A stretch of DNA of 64,000 bases from Acidimicrobiales bacterium (GTDB taxonomy: Bacteria; Actinomycetota; Acidimicrobiia; Acidimicrobiales; Aldehydirespiratoraceae): positions 1,980,369 to 2,044,368 of the forward strand of contig JAWPML010000001.1 of the NCBI GenBank assembly GCA_033344915.1, written 5' to 3'. The notes under the pieces are model-generated. The model saw only the letters and a program-made list of their open reading frames with translations. It had not been told where the DNA came from and did no database searches. Shown here piece after piece: positions 17,316 through 25,552 of this stretch (position 1 is its first letter; each line of letters opens with the position of its first letter). The position numbers and the translations under genes were made by a program.

Positions 17316-18479
17316 TCAGTCGGCGTCGGGCGCTGATCGGCGGACCATCATCCGGCCGAAGTGGTGGCGGAAGTCCATCGTTGCGTCGCTCTCTTCCGCC
17401 CGGTCGCCGAACGGCCACTCCGAGGGTGCCGTCGGCAGCTCGAACGAGAATCGTTCACGCCGCGGAATCCGGCAGGCGAGATCGTCGCAGGCCTGCCAGT
17501 GCACCGTGCCCGACACCGTCACCGTCTTGTGTCTCGGCGACGCGGTGTTGACGAGGGGCTGGCGGAACTCGACGGTGCCGTCGTAGACGACGAACGTCTC
17601 GTCCGTTCCGTCGAGATGGTGCTCGTGCGGCTCGGGAGCGACCAGCCTCCTGATGCCGATCCGATCGGTGTCGTCGAACTCGATCGAGACCGGCACCATG
17701 CCTTCGGGCGCCGGGTCGGCGTAGACGTGCTGGCCCTCCGGAATCGCCAGGCGCACGACGAGGTCGTGGCGGACGATCTCGGCGAGGTGCTCGCCGTCGT
17801 ACGTGATGGTCGCGGTGACCTCGCCATCGGCCGGCGGTGCTTCGGTCACGAGCTCGACCGTCTCGCCGTTGGCCGCTCGGAGCAGCTCGGCCGAGTTCGC
17901 CCGGACGCCGAGGTGCTCGTCGAAGAACTTGGCGATGATCACGCCGTCGGCATCGAGCACGTAGGTGCCCGGGAACGGGATGCCGGCCCATGGGTGGTCG
18001 TCGGGGTCGACGAGCGTGTTGAGGATGCCGAGCCGCGTGATGATCTCGCTGTCGGGGTCGCTCAGGAGTGGGTAGGTGATGCCCTTGTCCTCGGCGAACG
18101 CCGCGAGGGCATCCTGCTCGTCGTAGGACAGCGCGTAGAGGGCAACCCCGGCCGCCTCGAACGCTTCAGCGTGTTGTTGCAGCTCGACCAGCTGCGTCCG
18201 ACACGGCGGTCACCAGACCGCCGATCGATACACCACGAACGCCGTCGGCCGACCGGCCCGATCGGCCTCCATGTCCACCATGCGGCCGGTGTGGTCGAGG
18301 GCCCCGATCTCGGGGAGCCGCTCCCCCACGTCGGGTCCCGTCGGGAACCAGCCGACCGGATTCGACCTCGCCCCGGCACCCGGCTTGAGCGGCCCGATGT
18401 TGCCCAGGGAATCGCGCCACCACCCGTTCTCGAGTTGCTCGGCCCAGGTGTCGACGACGATCTCCGGCGTGTCGGTCAT
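17316..18479 (-). CDS. Probable selenoprotein: redoxin (UxxC) fused to a DsbD-alpha-like domain
   Basis: A 387-codon frame interrupted once by TGA (18212-18210, codon 90). The TGA sits in YRSAVW-TGA-PPC, where AhpC/TlpA-type redoxins have CxxC, so it reads as Sec90-Pro-Pro-Cys93. Translation stays in frame and protein-like afterwards (TQLVELQQHAEAFEAAGV, YALSYDEQDALAAFAED, then WAGIPFPGTYVLDADGV), completing a thioredoxin fold. Residues 210-350 resemble the DsbD N-terminal domain, with a Cys331/Cys336 pair in HWQACDDLACRIP. A SECIS-like hairpin follows the TGA. The ATG at 18479 has TACGGT 7 nt upstream. There is no signal peptide, so it probably acts in the cytosol. Without Sec insertion an 89-residue fragment results. 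A fresh nonsense mutation is the alternative, but the position makes it unlikely. Confidence 0.88.
18170..18205 (-). promoter_or_regulatory. Bacterial SECIS-like stem-loop after the in-frame UGA
   Basis: Starting 5 bases after the UGA, the message folds as CGTGT / ACACG (5 pairs), an asymmetric internal loop, then GCAGCT / AGCTGC (6 perfect pairs) closing a GGTCG loop. GGUC begins 21 bases after the UGA. In Escherichia coli fdhF, as I recall, the essential SelB-bound apical loop also contains GGUC about 19 bases after its UGA. Folding was done by eye. Confidence 0.75.
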
Positions 18480-18486
18480 GGCGCCG

Positions 18487-18492
18487 ACCGTA
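18487..18492 (-). promoter_or_regulatory. Putative -10 element, leaderless selenoprotein gene
   Basis: TACGGT on the minus strand, 7 nt before the ATG at 18479. It indicates its own promoter and fixes the N-terminus. Inference. Confidence 0.45.
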
Positions 18493-18561
18493 GCGAAGGT
18501 CGACCAGGCGCCGGGAATCCCTCGGCGTCGACGAGCGCTGAGTCTTGGCCGCGACTGGCCG

Positions 18562-19371
18562 TCACTCCGCCATGAACTGCGCCAGGGATCCGAGCATGGC
18601 GGGCGCGTCCGGGGCCAGGTCTTCGAGTGCTGTTCCCCGCCCCGAGAGGGAATCGACGATCGAACAGAGATCGGCGGCGAAGTCCGCTTCGGCATCCGTC
18701 GACTCCGCGCTCGAGATCGCACCCGCCTGGTGGACCGCGCTGACCACACGGCCGCCGGATCCGGTGAGGTCCATCGTCACGCCGAAGGGCTGTTCCATCA
18801 TCCGGGCCGGCACCATGGCCATGAGGAGTGCGTAGACAGCGGCCAGCCGTTGCTCGTCGTTCGTGGACTCCGCCGTCAGACCGAGGGGCAGGAGCACGTC
18901 GCGCTCGTGCAGCCACGAGTCCCAGAAGATGTGAACGATGTTGACGGTCCAGTGGGCGGGGCCGTACACCGTCGCGTCGAGCGAGGAGTCACCGGCCGTC
19001 ATCTTCTCGCCGACGCGGGCCCGTAGCCGCTCGGCGGCGTCGGCGAATCGCTCGATCGTCCGAGTGGGAGCATCGCCGGCCGACTCAGCGAGCCACACGT
19101 CCGGCGTCGTCCGGGGGTCGAACGCGCCGAGCGTGAACGGCGGCGACTCACCGAGGACCTGGGCCGCTCCCAGCTGCACGGCGTCGGCGACATGGCGAAC
19201 GGTGTCGTGGGCGGACCACGACGGGTTCCGCGACGGCTGCTCCCACTGCTCGGGCGTGAGCGCCTGCCACGCCTCGACGATCCGGGCGTGATGGGTGGCG
19301 AGGATGCCGACGAACTCGTCGCCGCTCAGGTTCAAGCCGTGATCGGTTGACACCTTCCACAGCTTCGTCAT
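18562..19371 (-). CDS. DinB/maleylpyruvate-isomerase-N family protein
   Basis: A 269-residue member of the DinB-like four-helix superfamily (mycothiol-dependent enzyme group). Visible landmarks are HHARIVEAWQALTPEQWEQPS, WSAHDTVRHVADAVQLGA (metal-site His region) and HIFWDSWLHERDVLLPLG, whose histidine usually completes the metal site. The ATG at 19371 has a good GGAGG 8 nt upstream. Longer readings are not needed. Actinobacterial relatives often use mycothiol, which fits mshC in this window, but the substrate is unknown. Confidence 0.82.
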   Translation of the reverse strand: MTKLWKVSTDHGLNLSGDEFVGILATHHARIVEAWQALTPEQWEQPSRNPSWSAHDTVRHVADAVQLGAAQVLGESPPFTLGAFDPRTTPDVWLAESAGDAPTRTIERFADAAERLRARVGEKMTAGDSSLDATVYGPAHWTVNIVHIFWDSWLHERDVLLPLGLTAESTNDEQRLAAVYALLMAMVPARMMEQPFGVTMDLTGSGGRVVSAVHQAGAISSAESTDAEADFAADLCSIVDSLSGRGTALEDLAPDAPAMLGSLAQFMAE

Positions 19372-19451
19372 CGTGGAACCTCCGGGTTCGGATGGACGAC
19401 CGTACCAGCGGCGTTTGGTCGGCCGGAGCGACGCATCGCGTTCCGGCCCGG

Positions 19452-19745
19452 TCACATCTCGACGAGGATCTCGTTGATCGTGACCACCGGAGGCTCGAGG
19501 AACTCGGCTGCGAACTGCGCCATGACGGTCTGGAACTCAGCGCTGCCGCGAAGCCGCTCGTAGGACTCTGCGTCTCGCCAGCGAGCGATCACCGTCACCT
19601 CGCCGGCCTCGCGATCAGCCGTGAACCACGCGCCCAGCCAGTCGTCGTGGCCTGCCACCAGTTCCCGATTCGTCGCATCGAAGAGCGACGCGAGCTCGTC
19701 GATCGACTCCGGGCGGACCTTGACCCTCGTGACGACTGCGTACAC
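19452..19745 (-). CDS. Antibiotic-biosynthesis-monooxygenase (ABM) domain protein
   Basis: A small ferredoxin-like alpha/beta protein (97 residues from the chosen start) of the ABM family, which forms dimers and often acts in quinone or heme-related oxidation, or as an unclassified partner. YAVVTRVKVRPESIDELASLF and EVTVIARWRDAESYERLRGSAEF fit the family. The start is uncertain: GTG at 19745 has GGGAGG at good spacing, while ATG at 19754 abuts that Shine-Dalgarno sequence and ATG at 19778 has none. It lies just downstream of queA on the same strand, 42-51 bases away. Confidence 0.8.
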   Translation of the reverse strand: MYAVVTRVKVRPESIDELASLFDATNRELVAGHDDWLGAWFTADREAGEVTVIARWRDAESYERLRGSAEFQTVMAQFAAEFLEPPVVTINEILVEM

Positions 19746-19796
19746 CAGACCCATCCTCCCGAGTCCGGATCCAATCATGACACAACAGCCGAGCCC

Positions 19797-20816
19797 TCAG
19801 ACTGCCTGCGCCGACCGCTCGAGCAACATCGCGTCGCCGAAGCTGAGGAAGCGGTAGTCCTCCCGCAGCGCCGCGGCGTAGAGGTCGCGCCAGCGGGGAC
19901 CGACGAAGGCGTCGACGAGGCAGAGCAACGTGGACCGGGGCAGGTGGAAGTTGGTCATCAGCACGTCGACCGTCGTCCACTCGTAGGGGCGGCGGATGAA
20001 GATCCGGCTGCGGCCTTCCGGTTCGCCGGTCGTGCCCCACGTCTCGAGCGCGCGGACGGACGTCGTGCCGACGGCGACGACGCGATTCGCCGCCGCGATC
20101 TTCGCCTGCGTCCCCGCGGGGACGTGGTACCACTCGCTGTGCATCACATGGTCGTCGAGACGGTCGACCTGCACGGGCCGGAACGTGTCGAGGCCGACGG
20201 CGAGCTCGACGGTCGCGGTCTCGATGCCCTTGTCCGCGAGTCGGGCGAACACCTCGTCGGTCAGATGCAGGCCTGCGGTCGGCGCGGCTGCGGACACGGG
20301 CCGGTCGGCGAAGACGGTCTGGTAGCGCTCCGGGTCCTCGATCTGGTTCTCGATGTAGGGCGGGAGCGGCGGCAGCCCGACCTCGGCCAGGACGTCGAGC
20401 AGCGCCCGGTCGCCGGGATCGGGCCGCACGAGCCGGCGCCCGTCGCCGAGGTCCTCGCCGACCTCGACGCTCAGTCCGTCGGTCGTCAACGACGTCCCCG
20501 CGGGGACTTTTTTGGACGGCTTGACCAGCGCCTCCCACCATCCGTCGTCGCCGGCCTCGAGGAGCAGTACCTCGGCGGCGCCTCCCGTCGGGCGGGTCAG
20601 CGGAAGCCGCGCCGGGAGCACGCGGGTGTCGTTGACGACGAGGAGGTCGCCCGGCTCGAGCAGATCCGGCAGATCGGCCACCGTTCGATGCTCGATCGTG
20701 TCGCCCCGATCCACGAGGAGGCGGGCCTGGTCCCGCACCGGGAGCGGCGTCTGGGCGATCGACGACGACGGCAGCTCGTAGTCGATGTCGTCGAGCGTCT
20801 CCGGGGGCCGATTCAC
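19797..20816 (-). CDS. queA: S-adenosylmethionine:tRNA ribosyltransferase-isomerase
   Basis: QueA transfers and rearranges the ribosyl part of SAM onto preQ1-modified tRNA, giving epoxyqueuosine. The 339-residue product has the normal length. Signature stretches are LDDIDYELPSSSIAQTPLPVRDQARLL, LVVNDTRVLPARL, APTAGLHLTDE, and YEWTTVDVLMTNFHLPRSTLL. The GTG at 20816 has TAGCCT 7 nt upstream. An ATG further upstream (20882) would translate the large palindrome and is rejected. tgt lies about 10 kb away, separated by accessory genes. Confidence 0.96.
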   Translation of the reverse strand: MNRPPETLDDIDYELPSSSIAQTPLPVRDQARLLVDRGDTIEHRTVADLPDLLEPGDLLVVNDTRVLPARLPLTRPTGGAAEVLLLEAGDDGWWEALVKPSKKVPAGTSLTTDGLSVEVGEDLGDGRRLVRPDPGDRALLDVLAEVGLPPLPPYIENQIEDPERYQTVFADRPVSAAAPTAGLHLTDEVFARLADKGIETATVELAVGLDTFRPVQVDRLDDHVMHSEWYHVPAGTQAKIAAANRVVAVGTTSVRALETWGTTGEPEGRSRIFIRRPYEWTTVDVLMTNFHLPRSTLLCLVDAFVGPRWRDLYAAALREDYRFLSFGDAMLLERSAQAV

Positions 20817-20823
20817 CCTCGGC

Positions 20824-20829
20824 AGGCTA
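20824..20829 (-). promoter_or_regulatory. Putative -10 element, leaderless queA
   Basis: TAGCCT on the minus strand, 7 nt before the queA GTG and just downstream of the long palindrome. Supports the start and a promoter separate from ruvB. Inference. Confidence 0.45.
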
Positions 20830-20839
20830 CGACCCCTCC

Positions 20840-20890
20840 CGTTCTGGGTGAACATTGGGTCGGTTTCCGACCCAATGTTCACCCAGAACG
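20840..20890. repeat. 24-bp perfect inverted repeat between ruvB and queA
   Basis: Arms 20840-20863 and 20867-20890 are perfectly complementary around a TTT loop (arm core TGGGTGAACATTGGGTC). It begins 13 bases after the ruvB stop and ends 10 bases before the queA -10 hexamer. It could act as a transcription terminator, but there is no U-tract on either side. It could also be a copy of a dispersed palindromic element. Confidence 0.9.
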
Positions 20891-20903
20891 CAAAGGAAGG
20901 GCG

Positions 20904-21944
20904 TCAGTCGTCGAAGAGGCCGGGGGCGGGAGCGGGCGCGGCGGGCGGGGTCATGCCGAGGTGCTCGTAGGCGGCGGGGGTCGCGACGCGGCCACGGGGG
21001 GTGCGCATGAGGAGGCCCTGCTGGATGAGGTACGGCTCGTAGACGTCTTCGACGGTCTCGGTCGGTTCGCTCACCGAGATGGCGAGCGTGGACAGCCCCA
21101 CCGGTCCCCCGCCAAAGCGGCGGCAGACGGAATCGAGGACGGCGCGGCTGGCCTTGTCGAGGCCGAGCACGTCGACCCCGAAGAACGCGAGACCATCGGC
21201 GGCGATGCCGGCGTCGATGTGGCCGTCTCGCTCGACCTCGGCGTAGTCACGGACCTGGCGCAGGAGCCGGTTGGCGATCCGGGGGGTACCCCGGGAACGA
21301 CGGGCGATCTCCCATGCCCCGTCGGCGTCGATGTCGACGTCGAGGATGCCGGCCGCCCGCATCACGATCGACTGGAGATCGTCGACCTCGTAGTAGTCGA
21401 GCCGGGCGACGAGTCCGAAACGGTCCCGCAGCGGACCGGTGATCAGACCGGTGCGGGTGGTGGCGCCGACCAGCGTGAACCGCGACAGATCGAGCGGGAT
21501 CGAGCGGGCGGCCGGGCCCTTGCCGAGCACGACGTCGATCCGGAAGTCCTCCATCGCCGGATAGAGCACCTCCTCGACGGGGCGCGGCAGGCGGTGGATC
21601 TCGTCGATGAAGAGGATGTCGCCCTCCTCCAGCTTCGACAGGATCGAGGCCAGGTCGCCGGCCCGTTCGAGCGCGGGACCCGAGGTGACCTGGATGTGGG
21701 TGCCCATCTCCGCGGCGATGATGTTGGCGAGGGTGGTCTTGCCGAGCCCGGGGGGACCGGCGAACAGCAGATGGTCGACGGCCTCGCGCCGCTTGGACGC
21801 GGCGCCGAGCATCACCCCGAGATGGCCCTTCAGCTCGGCCTGGCCGACGAACTCGTCGAGCGTGCGGGGCCGAAGGCCCGGCGTGTCGAGGTCGTCGACG
21901 ATGTCATCCTCGGTCTCGCCCGGCGTGAGCAACTCCTCGCGCAT
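20904..21944 (-). CDS. ruvB: Holliday junction branch-migration ATPase RuvB
   Basis: RuvB hexamers drive branch migration at Holliday junctions together with RuvA. The 346-residue protein shows the AAA+ Walker [10 protein letters not shown] and Walker B FIDEIHRL. It also has sensor 1 VGATTRTG, the arginine-finger region GPLRDRFG and the C-terminal winged helix ([24 protein letters not shown]). The ATG at 21944 follows the ruvA stop by one base. A Pro/Ala-rich tail ends the protein. It is the last gene of ruvCAB. Confidence 0.97.
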   Translation of the reverse strand: MREELLTPGETEDDIVDDLDTPGLRPRTLDEFVGQAELKGHLGVMLGAASKRREAVDHLLFAGPPGLGKTTLANIIAAEMGTHIQVTSGPALERAGDLASILSKLEEGDILFIDEIHRLPRPVEEVLYPAMEDFRIDVVLGKGPAARSIPLDLSRFTLVGATTRTGLITGPLRDRFGLVARLDYYEVDDLQSIVMRAAGILDVDIDADGAWEIARRSRGTPRIANRLLRQVRDYAEVERDGHIDAGIAADGLAFFGVDVLGLDKASRAVLDSVCRRFGGGPVGLSTLAISVSEPTETVEDVYEPYLIQQGLLMRTPRGRVATPAAYEHLGMTPPAAPAPAPGLFDD

Positions 21945-21945
21945 G

Positions 21946-22554
21946 TCAGACCCCCGTGGCCAGACGCTTGAGGGCTTCCTTGAGCAGCTCGCTCGTGTCA
22001 CCCTCGGACGGCAACTCGCTCAGCACGCCGTGGATCTCGTCGATGCCGTAGCCCAGGCCCTCCAGCGCGGCGCGCAGGTCTGCCCGCGCACCGCCGGCCG
22101 ACGAGGTGGACGACCCGTCGTCACTGATCGTGATGACGGGACCGTCGGGCACGTCGAGCTTGGACTTCAGCTCCATGATCAGGCGGGCGGCGGTCTTCTT
22201 GCCGACGCCGGGCACGAGGCACAGGGCAGCGACGTCGTCGTCGGCGACCGCGATGCGCAGCGCATCCGGCCCGTGGACCGACAGGATCGCGAGCCCGAGC
22301 GCCGGGCCGACGCCGTGGGCCGAGATCAGCTGTTCGAAGATCCGGCGCTCGTCGATCGAGGCGAACCCGTAGAGCGTCTCGCTGTCCTCCCGGACGGCGT
22401 GGTGGGTGTGGACGAACACGTCGCCGTCGATCTCGCCGATCGTGACGGACGTGGACGGTGTGACCGCCACCCGATAGCCGACCCCGCCGACCTCGACCAG
22501 CAGCTCGCCGTCGGGACCGCGATCGAGCAGCGTGCCCCGCAGTGATCCGATCAT
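21946..22554 (-). CDS. ruvA: Holliday junction DNA-binding subunit RuvA
   Basis: RuvA tetramers hold the four-way junction for RuvB. The 202 residues have the N-terminal OB-fold ([27 protein letters not shown]), helix-hairpin-helix motifs ([16 protein letters not shown] and [20 protein letters not shown]) and the C-terminal RuvB-contact domain ([15 protein letters not shown]). The ATG at 22554 overlaps the ruvC stop (ATGA). Confidence 0.97.
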   Translation of the reverse strand: MIGSLRGTLLDRGPDGELLVEVGGVGYRVAVTPSTSVTIGEIDGDVFVHTHHAVREDSETLYGFASIDERRIFEQLISAHGVGPALGLAILSVHGPDALRIAVADDDVAALCLVPGVGKKTAARLIMELKSKLDVPDGPVITISDDGSSTSSAGGARADLRAALEGLGYGIDEIHGVLSELPSEGDTSELLKEALKRLATGV

Positions 22555-23066
22555 GAACGTGTTCCTCCGTTTCGCCCGACCATCGCCCGCGATGATCGCG
22601 CAGGCACCCGGGCCAGGTGGCACAACGCCACGGCCACGGCATCCGCGGCGTCGGCCGGCGACAACCGCTGCGGGAGATGGAGCAACGTCTGCACCATCGC
22701 CCCGACCTCGTCCTTGTCGGCGCCGCCCCACCCGGCGACCGACTCCTTCACCTCGTTCGGCGAGTACTCGACCACGTCGCAGCCGGCGGACGCCGCCTCC
22801 GCCATGATGATCCCGCTCGCCATGCCGACGGACATCGCCGTGGACACGTTGTGCTGGAACAGCACCCGTTCGATCGCGACCACCTGCGGTTCGAACTCGC
22901 GGATCAGCGCACGGATCTCCTGCTGCATCTCGGCGAGGCGAATCGGACGCTCGGTCTGCGGATCGGTGCGGATCACCCCGGCCGCGACGGCGCGCGGTTT
23001 GCGGCCGTGTTCGACACAGCCGTAGCCGCAGCGCGACAAACCCGGATCGATCCCCAGCACGAACAC
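22551..23066 (-). CDS. ruvC: Crossover junction endodeoxyribonuclease RuvC
   Basis: RuvC cuts Holliday junctions. The 171-residue product has the RNase-H-fold catalytic acids D7 (LGIDPGLSRCGYG), E66 (VAIERVLFQHN) and the C-terminal Asp pair in SPADAADAVAVALCH. The start is GTG at 23066. It is supported by TAGGGT 7 nt upstream, and the nearby ATG is out of frame. It heads the overlapping ruvC-ruvA-ruvB operon and is divergent from the YdcF gene. Confidence 0.96.
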   Translation of the reverse strand: MFVLGIDPGLSRCGYGCVEHGRKPRAVAAGVIRTDPQTERPIRLAEMQQEIRALIREFEPQVVAIERVLFQHNVSTAMSVGMASGIIMAEAASAGCDVVEYSPNEVKESVAGWGGADKDEVGAMVQTLLHLPQRLSPADAADAVAVALCHLARVPARSSRAMVGRNGGTRS

Positions 23067-23073
23067 ATGTACG

Positions 23074-23079
23074 ACCCTA
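23074..23079 (-). promoter_or_regulatory. Putative -10 element, leaderless ruvCAB
   Basis: TAGGGT on the minus strand, 7 nt before the ruvC GTG. Fixes the operon start. Inference. Confidence 0.45.
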
Positions 23080-23141
23080 GCGAAGAAATGTGCCGCACCC
23101 GGACCACCTGTGAACGACCGGTCCGTGGCACCCTTGCGGCC

Positions 23142-23687
23142 GTGTCCCGCCGCCGTTGGCTCCTGGTCGGAGCCGCCGCCCTGTTGCTACTCGTCGGCTT
23201 CCTGACGAATCGATGGTTCGTGAACCCGACGACCGACGAGCCGGGCACCGCCGACGCGATCTTCGTGCTGGGCGGCGGCGGGAACCGGGTGCAGTTCGCG
23301 GTCGACCTCGCCCGAGACGGCGTGGCCGACCAGGTCGTGTTCGCCTCGTCGTTCGTCGAGGAGGAACGGGTGTGGGCGGCGAGGCCGTGCAACACCCGCC
23401 GCCCCCGCGGCGTGCCGGACAGCGTCACCTTCGAGTGTTTCGAACCGGATCCGGGCACGACCCGCGGCGAGGCGCGCCTGCTGCGCGATCTCGCCGAGGA
23501 GCACGGCTGGGAGAGCGTGGTCGTCGTCGTGTCGACCGATCAGGTCACCCGCGCCCGCCGCCTGATCGAGCGCTGCTGGGACGGGGAGATCCGCATCGTC
23601 GACGTCGACCACCACGACCCCTGGTGGCGCCGGGCCGTCTACGAGTGGGGCGCCGGGCTGAAGGCAACGTTCCTGCGCAGCTGCTGA
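23142..23687 (+). CDS. YdcF-like (DUF218/ElyC) membrane-anchored protein
   Basis: A 181-residue protein with an N-terminal membrane anchor (about residues 6-22, WLLVGAAALLLLVGFLT). A DUF218 domain follows: DAIFVLGGGGNRVQFAVDLARDG, then TTRGEARLLRDLAEEHGWESVVVVVSTDQVTRARRL. The family acts at the cell envelope, with SanA and ElyC linked to peptidoglycan and membrane integrity. The exact reaction is unknown. GTG at 23142 is chosen because it opens just before the anchor. A CACCCT hexamer 7 nt upstream fits a weak leaderless promoter. It is divergent from ruvC. Confidence 0.82.
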   Translation: MSRRRWLLVGAAALLLLVGFLTNRWFVNPTTDEPGTADAIFVLGGGGNRVQFAVDLARDGVADQVVFASSFVEEERVWAARPCNTRRPRGVPDSVTFECFEPDPGTTRGEARLLRDLAEEHGWESVVVVVSTDQVTRARRLIERCWDGEIRIVDVDHHDPWWRRAVYEWGAGLKATFLRSC

Positions 23688-23732
23688 GTCCGGCGCGCTA
23701 CAGCCGGCGGGACGGCTGCCGATAGAGCGAGG

Positions 23733-24728
23733 ATGGATCCGCACCCCGCTCCTCCCGCGGTCTCGCTGCAGGGCGTCACCAAGTCGTTCAACGACGTGCC
23801 CGCGCTGACCGGCCTCGATGTGGTCGCCCCGGACGGCCGGATCACCGTGCTGCTCGGCCCCAACGGAGCAGGGAAGACCACCGCGATCCGCATCGTGACC
23901 GGCGCCATGTCGACCGACGGCGGCACGGTCCGCACGCTCGGGCTCGACCCGGACGTCGACGGCGAGGAGGTCCGCCATGCCTGCGGCGTCGTCTCCGCCA
24001 AGCCGGCGCTCTACGACCGTCTCTCCGGCACCGACAACCTCCGCTACGCGGCCGAGCTCCACGGCGTCGACAAGCGGATAATCGACGACCGCATCCGCAG
24101 CGCCGCCGGCCGCTTCGGCATCGAGCACGCGCTGGCGTCGCAGGTCGGGGGCTACTCCACCGGCATGAAGACCCGCCTGGCCCTCGCCCGGTCAGTGCTC
24201 CACGAACCGACGCTGCTGCTCTTCGACGAGCCCACCTCCGGCCTCGACCCCGAGTCCGCCCAGGCCGTGCTCCAACTCATCCGGGACATGACCACCGACG
24301 GCCACACCGTCGTGATGTGCACCCACCATCTCGTGGAGGCCGAGGGCCTCGCCGACCATGTCGTCGTGCTCGACGAGGGCAAGGATCTGATCGCCGGCCC
24401 TCCGGCCGAGCTCACCCGCCGCTTCTGGCCGGAGGACTCGGTCGAGATCGCGGTCGAAGGCGACGCGTCGATCGACGACATCACCGTGCTCGACGGCGTG
24501 CGCCGCACCGAGCCGAGCAAGTTCGGCACCCGCGTCGTACTCGACGATCCGTCACGCACGCCGGACGTCGTGGCGGCACTCGTCGGCGCCGGTCACCGGA
24601 TCCGCATGGTCAACCCGCACGACCCAACGCTCGAGGAGCTGTACTTCGCGGTCCGACGGTCGGCCCGGGAGCTCGCCGAGTCCACCGCTGCGCCCGCGCC
24701 GAGCGCCGACCGGGAGGTCGCCCGATGA
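23733..24728 (+). CDS. ABC transporter ATP-binding protein (ABC-2 type)
   Basis: A 331-residue nucleotide-binding subunit. Walker A is LLGPNGAGKTT (about residues 40-50) and the Q-loop is in VVSAKPALYDRLSG. The signature is degenerate, YSTGMKTRLALARS. Walker B is LLLFDEPTSGLDPES, and the H-switch is MCTHH. A C-terminal extension of roughly 100 residues is typical of drug or polysaccharide exporters of this class. Its stop overlaps the permease start (ATGA), so the pair forms one transporter. Substrate unknown. Confidence 0.93.
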   Translation: MDPHPAPPAVSLQGVTKSFNDVPALTGLDVVAPDGRITVLLGPNGAGKTTAIRIVTGAMSTDGGTVRTLGLDPDVDGEEVRHACGVVSAKPALYDRLSGTDNLRYAAELHGVDKRIIDDRIRSAAGRFGIEHALASQVGGYSTGMKTRLALARSVLHEPTLLLFDEPTSGLDPESAQAVLQLIRDMTTDGHTVVMCTHHLVEAEGLADHVVVLDEGKDLIAGPPAELTRRFWPEDSVEIAVEGDASIDDITVLDGVRRTEPSKFGTRVVLDDPSRTPDVVAALVGAGHRIRMVNPHDPTLEELYFAVRRSARELAESTAAPAPSADREVAR

Positions 24729-25549
24729 ACTGGTCCCGCACCCTGACCGTCGCCCGCACGGACGTGAAGCAGCTCGTGCTCGCCAAGGACTTCTGGATGC
24801 CGATGGGCATCCTCGGCTCGATCTTCTTCGTGATCGTGCCCCTCGTCCTGCTCTTCAGCATCACGTCGCTCGGCGACGTCGACGCGGTCCGCAGCATCGC
24901 CGACACGCTCGAGGTCCTTCCCGAACGGGCGCAGGCCCAGATCAAGGGCGACACACCGCAGGGCCGCACGAGCTACGCCCTCGCCGTCTTCCTCTTCGCG
25001 CCGATGGCCGTGGTCGTTCCGCTGACGATCTCGACCGCCGTCGGCGCGGCGACGCTCGTCGGCGAACGCGAGCGGGGCACCGGCGAGTTCCTCGCCCACT
25101 CCCCCGCCGGCACCAAGGAGATCTACCTCGGCAAGCTGCTCGCTTCGCTGCTGCCCGGCTATTTCACGACGATGGTCGGCTTCACCGCCTACTCGCTGAT
25201 CGTGAACCTGATCGTCGGCCCCGAGGTCGGCGGCTGGTTCTTCCCGACGACCCAGTGGTGGCTGCTGATGCTGTGGGTGCTCCCGGGCTTCCTGCTCATC
25301 GGCTTGTCGCTCGTGCTCCGGCTCTCCGGCCGGGTGAAGTCGACCGCCGCCGCCCAGCAGGCCTCCGGTCTGATCACGCTGCCGCTCATCGCGGTCTCGT
25401 ACGCGCAGGCGTCCGGTGCGATCTACGGCACCGCCGGCACGACGATCGCCATCGGCGCCATCGCGTGGACGATCGGCATCGCCTCCACCGTCAAGGGCAT
25501 GAGCGCCGTCAAACGCCAACGCCTCCTCGGCGTCGCCGACGGCGTCTAA
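24725..25549 (+). CDS. ABC-2 type permease
   Basis: A 274-residue membrane protein with about six helices, beginning with a signal-anchor-like segment (MGILGSIFFVIVPLVLLFSI). The NatB/ABC-2 hallmark LVGERERGTGEFLAHSPAGTKEIYLGKLLASLLPGY, near residues 110-145, marks the export type. The ATG overlaps the ATPase stop by 4 bases. It is followed by a strong palindrome and converges with the sulfatase gene. Confidence 0.9.
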   Translation: MNWSRTLTVARTDVKQLVLAKDFWMPMGILGSIFFVIVPLVLLFSITSLGDVDAVRSIADTLEVLPERAQAQIKGDTPQGRTSYALAVFLFAPMAVVVPLTISTAVGAATLVGERERGTGEFLAHSPAGTKEIYLGKLLASLLPGYFTTMVGFTAYSLIVNLIVGPEVGGWFFPTTQWWLLMLWVLPGFLLIGLSLVLRLSGRVKSTAAAQQASGLITLPLIAVSYAQASGAIYGTAGTTIAIGAIAWTIGIASTVKGMSAVKRQRLLGVADGV

Positions 25550-25552
25550 CCA

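Noticed and set aside
17316-17960. Separate gene for the C-terminal half of the redoxin
   Set aside because: It would begin in the middle of a thioredoxin strand. The frame is continuous with the upstream part across a single UGA at the active site.
18208-18214. Nonsense mutation making the redoxin a pseudogene
   Set aside because: The stop is exactly at the catalytic Cys, only UGA is used, the rest is intact and a SECIS-like hairpin follows. Chance placement is unlikely, though not excluded.
20817-20882. Upstream ATG (20882) as the queA start
   Set aside because: It would translate the palindrome. The GTG at 20816 has promoter support and gives the normal protein length.
19347-21971. 874-residue open frame on the plus strand across queA and ruvB
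   Set aside because: It runs antisense to three well-identified genes and through the long palindrome, with no recognisable domain.
24593-25519. Long minus-strand frame opposite the ABC permease
   Set aside because: Shadow of the permease gene with a repetitive Glu/Arg/Asp composition.
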